From Euptelea pleiosperma (Eukaryota; Streptophyta; Magnoliopsida; Ranunculales; Eupteleaceae), in NCBI GenBank assembly GCA_035048495.1, contig JASUTR010000088.1, forward strand, positions 16,137 to 80,136: a stretch of 64,000 nt of DNA. The letters run 5' to 3'. Each line of letters begins with the position of its first letter. Position 1 is the stretch's first letter. This document shows, piece by piece, positions 24,991 to 36,680 of the stretch. The notes beneath the pieces are model-generated. The model was not told the DNA's origin. It did not search any database and saw only the letters and a list, made by a program, of their open reading frames with translations. The position numbers and the translations under genes were made by a program.

Positions 24991-25338
24991 CTGTCAAATC
25001 TGATTAGTCAACTAATCAATTCAGGCAAACCTAGTTAGCTTGGTTAACAAACTTTATAGCTACACACAGTTAGATTGGCCAACTTAATCAATATAGTAAA
25101 CCTAGCCAAACTGGTCATCTACACCAATCTAGTCCAATCCAGTCAAGTTAGTCATCTACGTCTAGTCAACATAACTATGCTGGTCAAACTAGTCAATATA
25201 GTCAACCTTAGTCAAACTGGTAAACTTGATCAATCTAATCGACCTAATCAGCTGGTAAAACTAATAAATCTATCTTCCACTCAAACTGGTCATGCTAGTC
25301 AACTGGCCTATTAGTCAAAATAGTCAGACTGTCCAATT
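24991..25338. repeat. Degenerate GTCAA/TAGTCAA simple repeat
   Basis: Dozens of variants of TAGTCAA, CTGGTCAA and CTAATCAA are strung together at intervals of roughly 7 to 12 bp, taking up over 40 % of the element interior. It has no constant period and no coding signal. Confidence 0.75.
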
Positions 25339-25724
25339 AAGATCATCTGAGGGTATAATTCTGTCAACATACCATTTTGCCACGATCTCCTTGATAAGGT
25401 ATGACAGTGTTAGGTTTGCGACATAGTCAAGCATAATATAAAATCAAGTATTATAATAATATACATACAAATAATAGTACACAATCACTATTTATAAATA
25501 TTACAAACAATCAGAGTGCTCTAGATTATAGTGTTTCTAATGTATATACTAAAAAGTAACGGTCTCCATAACAAGAATGGACACATTAACCAGATCCCCT
25601 AATGGTCTCCATTTCATGGGTCACTAGGGTAAACTACTGACTGTGCTCTAATACTATTCTATCATACACAACTCAATTATGCATAGACCCATTACACACA
25701 AATCCCTAGGTGTCTGAAGCCTAA

Positions 25725-25736
25725 GCTCTGATACCA
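25725..25736 (-). other. Primer-binding site, initiator-Met tRNA type
   Basis: On the element strand TGGTATCAGAGC lies three bases (GAG) after the end of the 5' LTR. This 12-mer is complementary to the 3' end of plant initiator methionine tRNA and is the commonest primer site in plant LTR retrotransposons. It decides the orientation of the element. Confidence 0.93.
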
Positions 25737-26705
25737 CTCTGTCACGCCCCGAATTCGGATACCCAAATACGACCCGAAAATCCGTGGATCGACCCGTACC
25801 CGAACCCAGAGGTGATCCATGAATGTCCCCTAGTGGTCTAATTAGGTCAATTAGACTACTAAGGTTCATTCGAAAACCCACTAAGAAAAAAAGAAGAGTA
25901 GATATAGGAAACAAATAATTTAAATAATTTATAATTCAAATAATTCAATCAATCAACTAAATGTGAAGAGATGGAAGTGAGAACATACTCTCAATCAAAG
26001 GCTTACATGCCCGTGAAAATAAATAAATAATGTTATAAAATAATCAAATACAACTTTCTAAAGTGTGGGATCGACTCCCAAATCCTCGCCGATCTCCTCG
26101 AATGCACCGGAGTCTTTCGTCTCAAAATCATCTCACGTACCCGGCTCCTCAAAATCTGAAAATGGTATCGGTGTAGCACCATGAGCCGAGGCCCAGTAAT
26201 ACAACAGTGTGCATGGTATGATATCATACTATACAAGTTTTTTAATCAAGGTATGCATCTCAATCGTATAATAAAGATGGCATGAATATGAGGATGAATG
26301 CAGATGAGTAAGTACGGGATGCAAATGCAACTAGTACCCATAACCACATAGGGTCTCCATCTCCTTCCCGCACTGGGAGCGGTCTCATTGACCCATCTGC
26401 AGGATATAATAACGTCTGGGGCCTTTCACCCTAGGGTACCGAACCCTGATTAATTGATAAAACCAATATAAACGTATATAATATACTTCAACCCCGTTCC
26501 CTTATGCACCCCTTATATGAAATGACGTGATGATCATGGTATGACAACAAGATGTACTAGGGTTACATGATATAAGCACACATGTATTTAACATTTAAAT
26601 AAAAATATAAAATGAACCAATGATCATTAAGAGTAATAATATGGGAACGAATTAAGGTTAACCATGAATAACATGTAACAATCACCGAAGGTCACGATCA
26701 ACACG

Positions 26706-27157
26706 GATGAATAATATAAGCGGAAATCACAAGACAATCCAACACACCATGGCCGAACCCTATGAGGGATCCATGACACAAGGTCGAACCCTAAAGAGGG
26801 ATCCAAGACACTTGGCCGAACCCTATGAGGGATCCAAGACACATGGGTGGGATCCCCATGCATACAAGTATAGGTCGAACCATCTAGGTATAATAGTCAA
26901 TAAGACATGAACAAATATCACAATCAACATCGATGAATAATATAAGTAAAAATCGCAAAAGAATCCAACACGCCATTACCGAACTCTATGAGGGATCCAT
27001 GACACAAGGTCGAACCCTAAAGAGGGATCCAAGACACTTGGCCGAACCCTATGAGAGATCCAAGACACATGGGTGAGATCCCCATGCATACAGGTATAGG
27101 TCAAACCATCTAGGGTTTAGTCAAACAACAAGGTTAAAACCTTAATAGTTAATAATC
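26706..27157. repeat. 226-bp imperfect tandem duplication in the 5' LTR
   Basis: Counterpart of 22434-22885 at offset 4272. The halves start at 26706 and 26932 with GATGAATAATATAAG. Confidence 0.85.
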
Positions 27158-27214
27158 ATGACCGAACCACGAACAATTAATAGGTTTTTTACAAAAAATG
27201 TACTGCATAAAAAA

Positions 27215-27903
27215 AATCATAACTTAATCAATACAAATCAGAAAAATATAAACTCAAAGGTTCTAGAAACTAGATTGATAGAGGTATCTGTGAAAAATAA
27301 TTAGAAAAATATTTAGGTTAAAAATATAGATCGAAATCTCAGGTAAAGTGGACCATGTAAAATCTGAAATTCTGGGTTTTACAGAAAAGTCTAGCACGTT
27401 TGAAAAATCATAACTTAATCAATACAGATCAAAAAAATATAAACTCAAAGGTTCTAAAAACTAGATTGATAGAGGTATCTGTGAAAAATAATTAAAAAAA
27501 TATTTAGGTTAAAAATATGGATCGAAATCTCAGGTAAAGTTGACCGTGTAAAATCTGGAATTTTGGGTTTTATAGCAAAGTCCAGCACGTTTGAAAAATC
27601 ATAACTTAATCAATACAAATCAGAAAAATATAAACTCAAAGGTTCTAGAAACTAGATTGATAGAGGTATCGATGAAAAATAATTATAAAAATATTTAGGC
27701 TAAAAATATAGATCGAAATCCCAAGTGAATCAGACCGTGTAAAATCTGAAATTCTGGGTTTTTTGGTAAAGTCATACAACTTAGAAAAATCATAACTTAA
27801 TCAATAAAAATCAGAAAAATATAAACTAAATGGTTTTGAAAAATAGATTCACAGAGGTATTTAGAAAAAATAATTATAAAAATATTTTAATTATGAAAAT
27901 ACA
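27215..27903. repeat. 191-bp subrepeats in the 5' LTR (3 full + 1 partial)
   Basis: AATCATAACTTAATCAATA at 27215, 27406, 27597 and 27788, the same spacing and order as in the other LTR. Confidence 0.9.
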
Positions 27904-28106
27904 ACGAAAATGATAAAGAACATAATCATCCGTTATAGGTACAAAATAGACGATGGCCCAACCCATCATGGTGGCCCAAAATAAAGATCAACCCAATAAG
28001 AATAAAATAAATATTGTTGAAATTAATTTATAATGAGTATCAACCATTATCTAATGAAAGAGAAACAAAATCTTGAAGAAAAACAAGTATAGGATGGATC
28101 AAGCGC

Positions 28107-28115
28107 ACTTACCTT
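28107..28115 (-). promoter_or_regulatory. Candidate 5' splice site in LTR leader
   Basis: On the element strand AAG/GTAAGT is a perfect match to the plant donor consensus, preceded by about 200 bp less AT-rich than the rest of the LTR, as a leader exon would be. If the TATA-like word at 28925-28932 is used, the leader would be about 780 nt. This is inference from motif and composition; no acceptor was assigned. Confidence 0.3.
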
Positions 28116-28924
28116 AAGGTTTCTTGAACTTTAATGAAAATCAAAAGTTTCTTCAAATTTGAAAGTCGTCGGATCGTCCTCTCCTCGGAGTATGTTCTTT
28201 CATTCAGAGTCCCCGTCAATTCTCCCTTCTTGCTCGAGTGCGATCAGTGTCCGGATGAAGGTTCAATGGAGCTTTCTCTATTCTTCAATGGAGTTGGGTT
28301 TTGTGAAAGCTTCTAAAGCTTTAGGGTTTTCATAAATAGGTTTAGGGAAGGATTAGGGTTTCTATTTTGTTGAAATTCGTAACTATCAAAGGGATGACTT
28401 TTTCAACCCTCAAAAAGTTATATTTTACACTACTAATGGGTTAGAAATGGGCCCAAGGCCCATATACATCAATAGGCTTCATTTAAGAATATTATTAAGC
28501 CCAAAAGGCTCCTAGATTAGCCATACAGGCCCACCCAATAATCATAAGACAAATAATTATAAATTAATTCAATCAAACTATATTATATAATTTAAAAGTC
28601 CATACAATAAGGTATTGACACATGTCACACACACAAATCATAAAAACGTTCGAAACCCTAGAAAAGTGTCAAATGACATCGGAATGACCCGAAAGTGATT
28701 CGCGGGTCCCACACGCCTATTAAATAAATAAAATATAATTAAATATTATAAAAAAAATAAGAATAGTAGGAAAGTTTAAAAATTACAAAAATACTATTTT
28801 TGTCAAAATCTCCTAAAATCTCCCGTTAGGGTTTTCATGTCTCAAGAAAGGTTTCAAATTTCACAGGTAAGTTGGTAAGGATAAAATAAGAATATTTTTG
28901 GTGTCTCGGGCCCACAAAATAATT

Positions 28925-28932
28925 TTTTTATA
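28925..28932 (-). promoter_or_regulatory. Candidate TATA box of the 5' LTR
   Basis: TATAAAAA on the element strand, about 260 bp from the outer LTR end, a plausible distance for a U3 promoter. The surrounding DNA is AT-rich, so a chance match is likely enough to keep confidence low. Confidence 0.2.
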
Positions 28933-29194
28933 AAAGTTTTGGAATGTTAGCTGGGGAAAGAAAAAGTCCCCTGCAAATTATGGTTCATTATTTTTAGCAA
29001 GAATTTAGCCCTAAAGAGCAAGTTTCAAAAATAGTAGGTTTTTCAAAGTTGTCAGAACGAAACCAAATTAAATACACATACTCATACATGATATTAAACA
29101 ATAAAAACAATAATAAGAGTCTGAAAAAGTTTCAGGTTTTCATTATTAGGTGAATTTACCATAATACCCTAGAACGAAAGTTCAGGGTATTACA

Positions 29195-29199
29195 TATAA
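29195..29199. repeat. Target-site duplication (right), TATAA
   Basis: Second TATAA, followed by CTTGTGGCTTTTTCGC, the normal continuation of the satellite monomer interrupted at 21467. Confidence 0.93.
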
Positions 29200-32100
29200 C
29201 TTGTGGCTTTTTCGCAACCGGACCTCGTAATTAGACTCGAATTCTTCCATTACAATTGTTTCAACACAATTGAAGTGTTGGAACAAGATTTATCACTGTC
29301 AAAACAAGTTAGCTCCATCCGTGCGTCAACGTCTCAAATTGGACTCAGTTTGTATGTTACATTCCGCAGCCTATAACTTGTGACTTTTTCGCAACCGAAC
29401 CTCGTAATTAGACTCGAATTCTTCCATTACTATTGTTTCAACACATTGGAATTGTTGGAACAAGATTCGGGACAGTCGAAACAAGTTAGCTCCATCCGTG
29501 CGTGAACGTCTCAAATTGGACTCAGTTTGTGTGTTACATTCCGAAGCCTATAACTTGTGACTTTTTCGCAACCGGACCTCGTAATTGGAGTCAAAGTCTT
29601 CTATTACTATTGTTGCAACACATTTGAAGTGTTGAAACAAGATTCGTGACAGTCAAAACAAGTTAGCTCCATCCGTGCGTCAACGTCTCAAATTGGACTC
29701 AGTTTGTGTGTTACATTCCGAAGCCTATAACTTGTGACTTTTTCGCAACCGGACCTCGTAATTGGACTCAAACTCTTCCATTACTATTGTTGCAACACAT
29801 TTGAAGTGGTGAAACAAGATTCGTGATAGTCAAAACAAGTTAGCTCCATCCGTGAGTCAACGTCTCAAATTGGACTCAGTTTGTGTGTTACATTCCGAAG
29901 TCTATAACTTGTGACTTTTTCGCAAGCGGACCTCGTAATTGAACTCAAACTCTTCCATTATTATTGTTTCAACTCATTTGAAGTATTGGAACAAGATTCG
30001 TGATAGGCGAAACAAGTTAGCTCCATCCGTGCGTCAACGTCTCAAATTGGATTCAGTTTGTGTGTTACATTCCGAAGCCTATAACTTGTGACTTTTTCGC
30101 AACCGGACCTCGTAATTGGACTCAAACTCTTCCATTACTATTGTTGCAACCCATTTGAAGTGTTGAAACAAGATTCGTGACAGTCAAAACAAGTTAGCTC
30201 CATCCGTGCGTCAACGTCTCAAATTGGACTCAGTTTGTGTGTTACATTCCGAAGCCTATAACTTGTGACTTTTTCAGAACCGGACCTCGTAATTGGACTC
30301 AAACTCTTCCATTATTATTGTTTCAACACATTTGAAGTATTGGAACAAGTTTCGGGATAGGCGAAACAAGTTAGCTCCATCCGTGCGTGAACGTCTCAAA
30401 TTGGACTCAGTTTGTGTGTTACATTCCGAAGCCTATAACTTGTGACTTTTTCACAACCGGACCTCGTAATTTGACTCCAATTCTTCCATTACAATTGTTT
30501 CAACACAATTGAAGTGTTGGAACAAGATTTCTCACTGTCGAAACAAGTTAGCTCCATCCGTGCGTCAACGTCTCAAATTGGACTCAGTTTGTATGTTACA
30601 TTCCGAAGCCTATAACTTGTGACTTTTTCGCAACCGAACCTCGTAATTAGACTCGAATTCTTCCATTACTATTGTTTCAACACATTGGAATTGTTGGAAC
30701 AAGATTCGGGACAGTCGAAACAAGTTAGCTCCATCCGTGCGTGAACGTCTCAAATTGGACTCAGTTTGTGTGTTACATTCCGAAGCCTATAACTTGTGAC
30801 TTTTTCGCAACCGGACCTCGTAATTGGACTCAAACTCTTCCATTACTATCGTTGCAACACATTTGAAGTGTTGAAACAAGATTCGTGACAGTCAAAACAA
30901 GTTAGCTCCATCCGTGCGTCAACGTCTCAAATTGGACTCAGTTTGTATGTTACATTCCGAAGCCTATAACTTGTGACTTTTTCACAACCGGACCTCGTAA
31001 TTAGACTCGAATTCTTCCATTACAATTGTTTCAACACAATTGAAGTGTTGGAACAAGATTTATCACTGTCGAAACAAGTTAGCTCCATCCGTGCGTCAAC
31101 GTCTCAAATTGGACTCAGTTTGTATGTTACATTCCGAAGCCTATAACTTGTGACTTTTTCGCAACCGAACCTCGTAATTAGACTCGAATTCTTCCATTAC
31201 TATTGTTTCAACACATTGGAATTGTTGGAACAAGATTCGGGACAGTCGAAACAAGTTAGCTCCATCCGTGCGTGAACGTCTCAAATTGGACTCAGTTTGT
31301 GTGTTACATTCCGAAGCCTATAACTTGAGACTTTTTCGCAACCGAACCTCGTAATTAGACTCGAATTCTTCCATTACTATTGTTTCAACACATTTGAAGT
31401 GTTGGAACAAGATTCGTGACAGTCAAAACAAGTTAGCTCCAACCGTGCGTCAACGTCTCAAATTGGACTCAGTTTGTGTGTTACATTCCGAAGCCTATAA
31501 CTTGTGACTTTTTCGCAACCGGACCTCGTAATTGGACTCAAACTCTTCCATTACTATTGTTGCAACACATTTGAAGTGTTGAAACAAGATTCGTGACAGT
31601 CAAAACAAGTTAGCTCCATCCGTGCGTCAACGTCTCAAATTGGACTCAGTTTGTGTGTTACATTCCGAAACCTATAACTTGTGACTTTTTCGGAACCGGA
31701 CCTCGTAATTGAACTCAAACTCTTCCATTACTATTGTTTCAACACATTTGAAGTGTTGGAACAAGATTCGGGACAGTCGAAACAAGTTTGCTCCATTCGT
31801 GCGTGAACGTCTCAAATTAGACTCAGTTTGTGTGTTACATTCCGAAGCCTATAACTTGTGGCTTTTTCGCAACCAGACCTCGTAATTAGACTCGAATTCT
31901 TCCATTACAATTGTTTCAACACAATTGAAGTGTTGGAACAAGATTTATCACTGTCGAAACAAGTTAGCTCCATCCGTGCGTCAACGTCTCAAATTGGACT
32001 CAGTTTGTATGTTACATTCCGAAGCCTATAACTTGTGACTTTTTCGCAACCGAACCTCGTAATTAGACTCGAATTCTTCCATTACTATTGTTTCAACACA

Positions 32101-35100
32101 TTGGAATTGTTGGAACAAGATTCGGGACAGTCGAAACAAGTTAGCTCCATCCGTGCGTGAACGTCTCAAATTGGACTCAGTTTGGGTGTTACATTCCGAA
32201 GCCTATAACTTGTGACTTTTTCGCAACCGGACCTCGTAATTGGAGTCAAAGTCTTCTATTACTATTGTTGCAACACATTTGAAGTGTTGAAACAAGATTC
32301 GTGACAGTCAAAACAAGTTAGCTCCATCCGTGCGTCAACGTCTCAAATTGGACTCAGTTTGTGTGTTACATTCCGAAGCCTATAACTTGTGACTTTTTCG
32401 CAACCGGACCTCGTAATTGGACTCAAACTCTTCCATTACTATTGTTGCAACACATTTGAAGTGGTGAAACAAGATTCGTGATAGTCAAAACAAGTTAGCT
32501 CCATCCGTGAGTCAACGTCTCAAATTGGACTCAGTTTGTGTGTTACATTCCGAAGTCTATAACTTGTGACTTTTTCGCAAGCGGACCTCATAATTGAACT
32601 CAAACTCTTCCATTATTATTGTTTCAACACATTTGAAGTATTGGAAAAAGATTCGGGATAGGCGAAACAAGTTAGCTCCATCCGTGCGTCAACGTCTCAA
32701 ATTGGATTCAGTTTGTGTGTTACATTCCGAAGCCTATAACTTGTGACTTTTTCGCAACCGGACCTCGTAATTGGACTCAAACTCTTCCATTACTATTGTT
32801 GCAACACATTTGAAGTGTTGAAACAAGATTCGTGACAGTCAAAACAAGTTAGCTCCATCCGTGCGTCAATGTCTCAAATTGGACTCAGTTTGTGTGTTAC
32901 ATTCCGAAGCCTATAACTTGTGACTTTTTCAGAACCAACCTCGTAATTGGACTCAAACTCTTCCATTATTATTGTTTCAACACATTTGAAGTATTGGAAC
33001 AAGATTCGGGATTGGCGAAACAAGTTAGCTCCATCCGTGCGTCAACGTCTCAAATTGGACTCAGTTTGTATGTTACATTCCGAAGCCTATAACTTGTGAC
33101 TTTTTCACAACCGGACCTCGTAATTAGACTCGAATTCTTCCATTACAATTGTTTCAACACAATTGAAGTGTTGGAACAAGATTTATCACTGTCGAAACAA
33201 GTTAGCTCCATCCGTGCGTCAACGTCTCAAATTGGACTCAGTTTGTATGTTACATTCCGAAGCCTATAACTTGTGACTTTTTCGCAACCGAACCTCGTAA
33301 TTAGACTCGAATTCTTCCATTACTATTGTTTCAACACATTTGAAGTGTTGGAACAAGATTCGTGACAGTCAAAACAAGTTAGCTCCAACCGTGCGTGAAC
33401 GTCTCAAATTGGACTCAGTTTGTGTGTTACATTCCGAAGCCTATAACTTGTGACTTTTTCGCAACCGGACCTCGTAATTGGACTCAAACTCTTCCATTAC
33501 TATTGTTGCAACACATTTGAAGTGTTGAAACAAGATTCGTGACAGTCAAAACAAGTTAGCTCCATCCGTGCGTCAACGTCTCAAATTGGACTCAGTTTGT
33601 GTGTTACATTCTGAAACCTATAACTTGTGACTTTTTCGGAACCGGACCTCGTAATTGGACTCAAACTCTTCCATTACTATTGTTTCAACACATTTGAAGT
33701 GTTGGAACAAGATTCGGGACAGTCGAAACAAGTTTGCTCCATTCGTGCGTGAACGTCTCAAATTAGACTCAGTTTGTGTGTTACATTCCGAAGCCTATAA
33801 CTTGTGGCTTTTTCGCAACCGGACCTCGTAATTTGACTCGAATTCATCCATTACAATTGTTTCAACACAATTGAAGTGTTGGAACAAGATTTATCACTGT
33901 CGAAACAAGTTAGCTCCATCCGTGCGTCAACGTCTCAAATTGGACTCAGTTTGTATGTTACATTCCGAAGCCTATAACTTGTGACTTTTTCCCAACCGGA
34001 CCTCGTAATTAGACTCGAATTCTTCCATTACAATTGTTTCAACACAATTGAAGTGTTGGAACAAGATTTATCACTGTCGAAACAAGTTAGCTCCATCCGT
34101 GCGTCAACGTCTCAAATTGGACTCAGTTTGTATGTTACATTCCGAAGCCTATAACTTGTGACTTTTTCGCAACCGAACCTCGTAATTAGACTCGAATTCT
34201 TCCATTACTATTGTTTCAACACATTGGAATTGTTGGAACAAGATTCGGGACAGTCGAAACAAGTTAGCTCCATCCGTGCGTGAACGTCTCAAATTGGACT
34301 CAGTTTGTGTGTTACATTCCGAAGCCTATAACTTGTGACTTTTTCGCAACCGGACCTCGTAATTGGAGTCAAAGTCTTCTATTACTATTGTTGCAACACA
34401 TTTGAAGTGTTGAAACAAGATTCGTGACAGTCAAAACAAGTTAGCTCCATCCGTGCGTCAACGTCTCAAATTGGACTCAGTTTGTGTGTTACATTCCGAA
34501 GCCTATAACTTGTGACTTTTTCGCAACCGGACCTCGTAATTGGACTCAAACTCTTCCATTACTATTGTTGCAACACATTTGAAGTGTTGAAACAAGATTC
34601 GTGATAGTCAAAACAAGTTAGCTCCATCCGTGAGTCAACGTCTCAAATTGGACTCAGTTTGTGTGTTACATTCCGAAGTCTATAACTTGTGACTTTTTCG
34701 CAAGCGGACCTCGTAATTGAACTCAAACTCTTCCATTATTATTGTTTCAACACATTTGAAGTATTGGAACAAGATTCGGGATAGGCGAAACAAGTTAGCT
34801 CCATCCGTGCGTCAACGTCTCAAATTGGATTCAGTTTGTGTGTTACATTCCGAAGCCTATAACTTGTGACTTTTTCGCAACCGGACCTCGTAATTGGACT
34901 CAAACTCTTCCATTACTATTGTTGCAACACATTTGAAGTGTTGAAACAAGATTCGTGACAGTCAAAACAAGTTAGCTCCATCCGTGCGTCAACGTCTCAA
35001 ATTGGACTCAGTTTGTGTGTTACATTCCGAAGCCTATAACTTGTGACTTTTTCAGAACCGGACCTCGTAATTGGACTCAAACTCTTCCATTATTATTGTT

Positions 35101-36680
35101 TCAAAACATTTGAAGTATTGGAACAAGTTTCGGGATAGGCGAAACAAGTTAGCTCCATCCGTGCGTCAACGTCTCAAATTGGACTCAGTTTGTGTGTTAC
35201 ATTCCGAAGACTATAACTTGTGACTTTTTCACAACCGGACCTCGTAATTTGACTCCAATTCTTCCATTACAATTGTTTCAACACAATTGAAGTGTTGGAA
35301 CAAGATTTCTCACTGTCGAAACAAGTTAGCTCCATCCGTGCGTCAACGTCTCAAATTGGACTCAGTTTGTATGTTACATTCCGAAGCCTATAACTTGTGA
35401 CTTTTTCGCAACCGAACCTCGTAATTAGACTCGAATTCTTCCATTACTATTGTTTCAACACATTGGAATTGTTGGAACAAGATTCGGGACAGTCGAAACA
35501 AGTTAGCTCCATCCGTGCGTGAACGTCTCAAATTGGACTCAGTTTGTGTGTTACATTCCGAAGCCTATAACTTGTGACTTTTTCGCAACCGGACCTCGTA
35601 ATTGGACTCAAACTCTTCCATTACTATCGTTGCAACACATTTGAAGTGTTGAAACAAGATTCGTGACAGTCAAAACAAGTTAGCTCCATCCGTGCGTCAA
35701 CGTCTCAAATTGGACTCAGTTTGTATGTTACATTCCGAAGCCTTTAACTTGTGACTTTTTCACAACCGGACCTCGTAATTAGACTCGAATTCTTCCATTA
35801 CAATTGTTTCAACACAATTGAAGTGTTGGAACAAGATTTATCACTGTCGAAACAAGTTAGCTCCATCCGTGCGTCAACGTCTCAAATTGGACTCAGTTTT
35901 ATTGTTACAATCCGAAGCCTATAACTTGTGACTTTTTCGCAACCGAACCTCGTAATTAGACTCGAATTCTTCCATTACTATTGTTTCAACACATTTGAAG
36001 TGTTGGAACAAGATTCGTGACAGTCAAAACAAGTTAGCTCCAACCGTGCGTCAACGTCTCAAATTGGACTCAGTTTGTGTGTTACATTCCGAAGCCTATA
36101 ACTTGTCACTTTTTCACAACCGGACCTCGTAATTAGACTCGAATTCTTCCATTACAATTGTTTCAACACAATTGAAGTATTGGAACAAGATTTATCACTG
36201 TCGAAACAAGTTAGCTCCATCCGTGCGTCAACTTCTCAAATTGGACTCAGTTTGTATGTTACATTCCGAAGCCTATAACTTGTGACTTTTTCGCAACCGA
36301 ACCTCGTAATTAGACTCGAATTCTTCCATTACTATTGTTTCAACACATTTGAAGTGTTGGAACAAGATTCGGGATAGTCGAAACAAGTTAGCTCCATCCG
36401 TTCGTGAACGTCTCAAATTGGACTCAGTTTGTGTGTTACATTCCGAAGCCTATAACTTGTGACTTTTTCGCAACCGTACCTCGTAATTAGACTCGAATTC
36501 TTCCATTACAATTATTATAAAACATTTGAAGTGTTTGAACAAGATTTATGACTGTCGCAACAAGTTAGCTCCATCCGTGCGTCAACATCTCAAATTGGAC
36601 TCAGTTTGTGTGTTACATTCCGAAGCCTATAACTTGTGAATTTTTCGCAACCGGACCTCGTAATTGGACTCAAACTCTTC

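Larger units (their letters stand above)
24923..25739 (-). other. 817-bp internal region of the LTR element, non-coding
   Basis: Holds the polypurine tract at one end, the primer-binding site at the other, and between them a degenerate GTCAA-rich simple repeat plus AT-rich unique sequence. The only ORF reported here (25075-25314, plus strand) is translated repeat. A full plant Ty3 or Ty1 interior is several kb, so gag-pol has been lost completely. Confidence 0.9.
21468..29194 (-). mobile_element. Non-autonomous LTR retrotransposon, 7727 bp
   Basis: The element starts TGTCACGCC and ends GTATTACA on the plus strand, so on its own (minus) strand it runs TGTAATACC to GGCGTGACA with canonical TG/CA ends. 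Two 3455-bp LTRs enclose 817 bp. Orientation is set by a primer-binding site matching initiator-Met tRNA beside the right LTR and a purine tract beside the left LTR. No gag, protease, RT or integrase reading frame exists inside, so proteins must come in trans. Long LTRs with a tiny interior resemble LARD-type derivatives. The interior end (CGGGGACGAAATT, then AAGGGGGGTAGAT) recalls Tekay/Del chromoviruses, a tentative family guess. The LTRs show two differences by eye, so the insertion is recent. Confidence 0.93.
25740..29194 (-). repeat. 5' LTR of the minus-strand element
   Basis: 3455 bp and the transcriptionally upstream LTR, because the tRNA primer site adjoins its inner end. It repeats the content of the left LTR, including the 226-bp duplication and the 191-bp subrepeats. 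U3, R and U5 limits cannot be fixed by reading. A candidate TATA box and leader splice donor are listed separately. Confidence 0.92.

Noticed and set aside
25075..25314. 79-codon ORF in the LTR element interior
   Set aside because: It is a translation of the GTCAA-type simple repeat (rich in Val, Asn, Leu and Gln); no gag or pol motif.
25360..25420. Possible remnant of an integrase or chromodomain reading frame on the minus strand
   Set aside because: A short open stretch exists, but it is under 30 codons and I could match no conserved motif with confidence.
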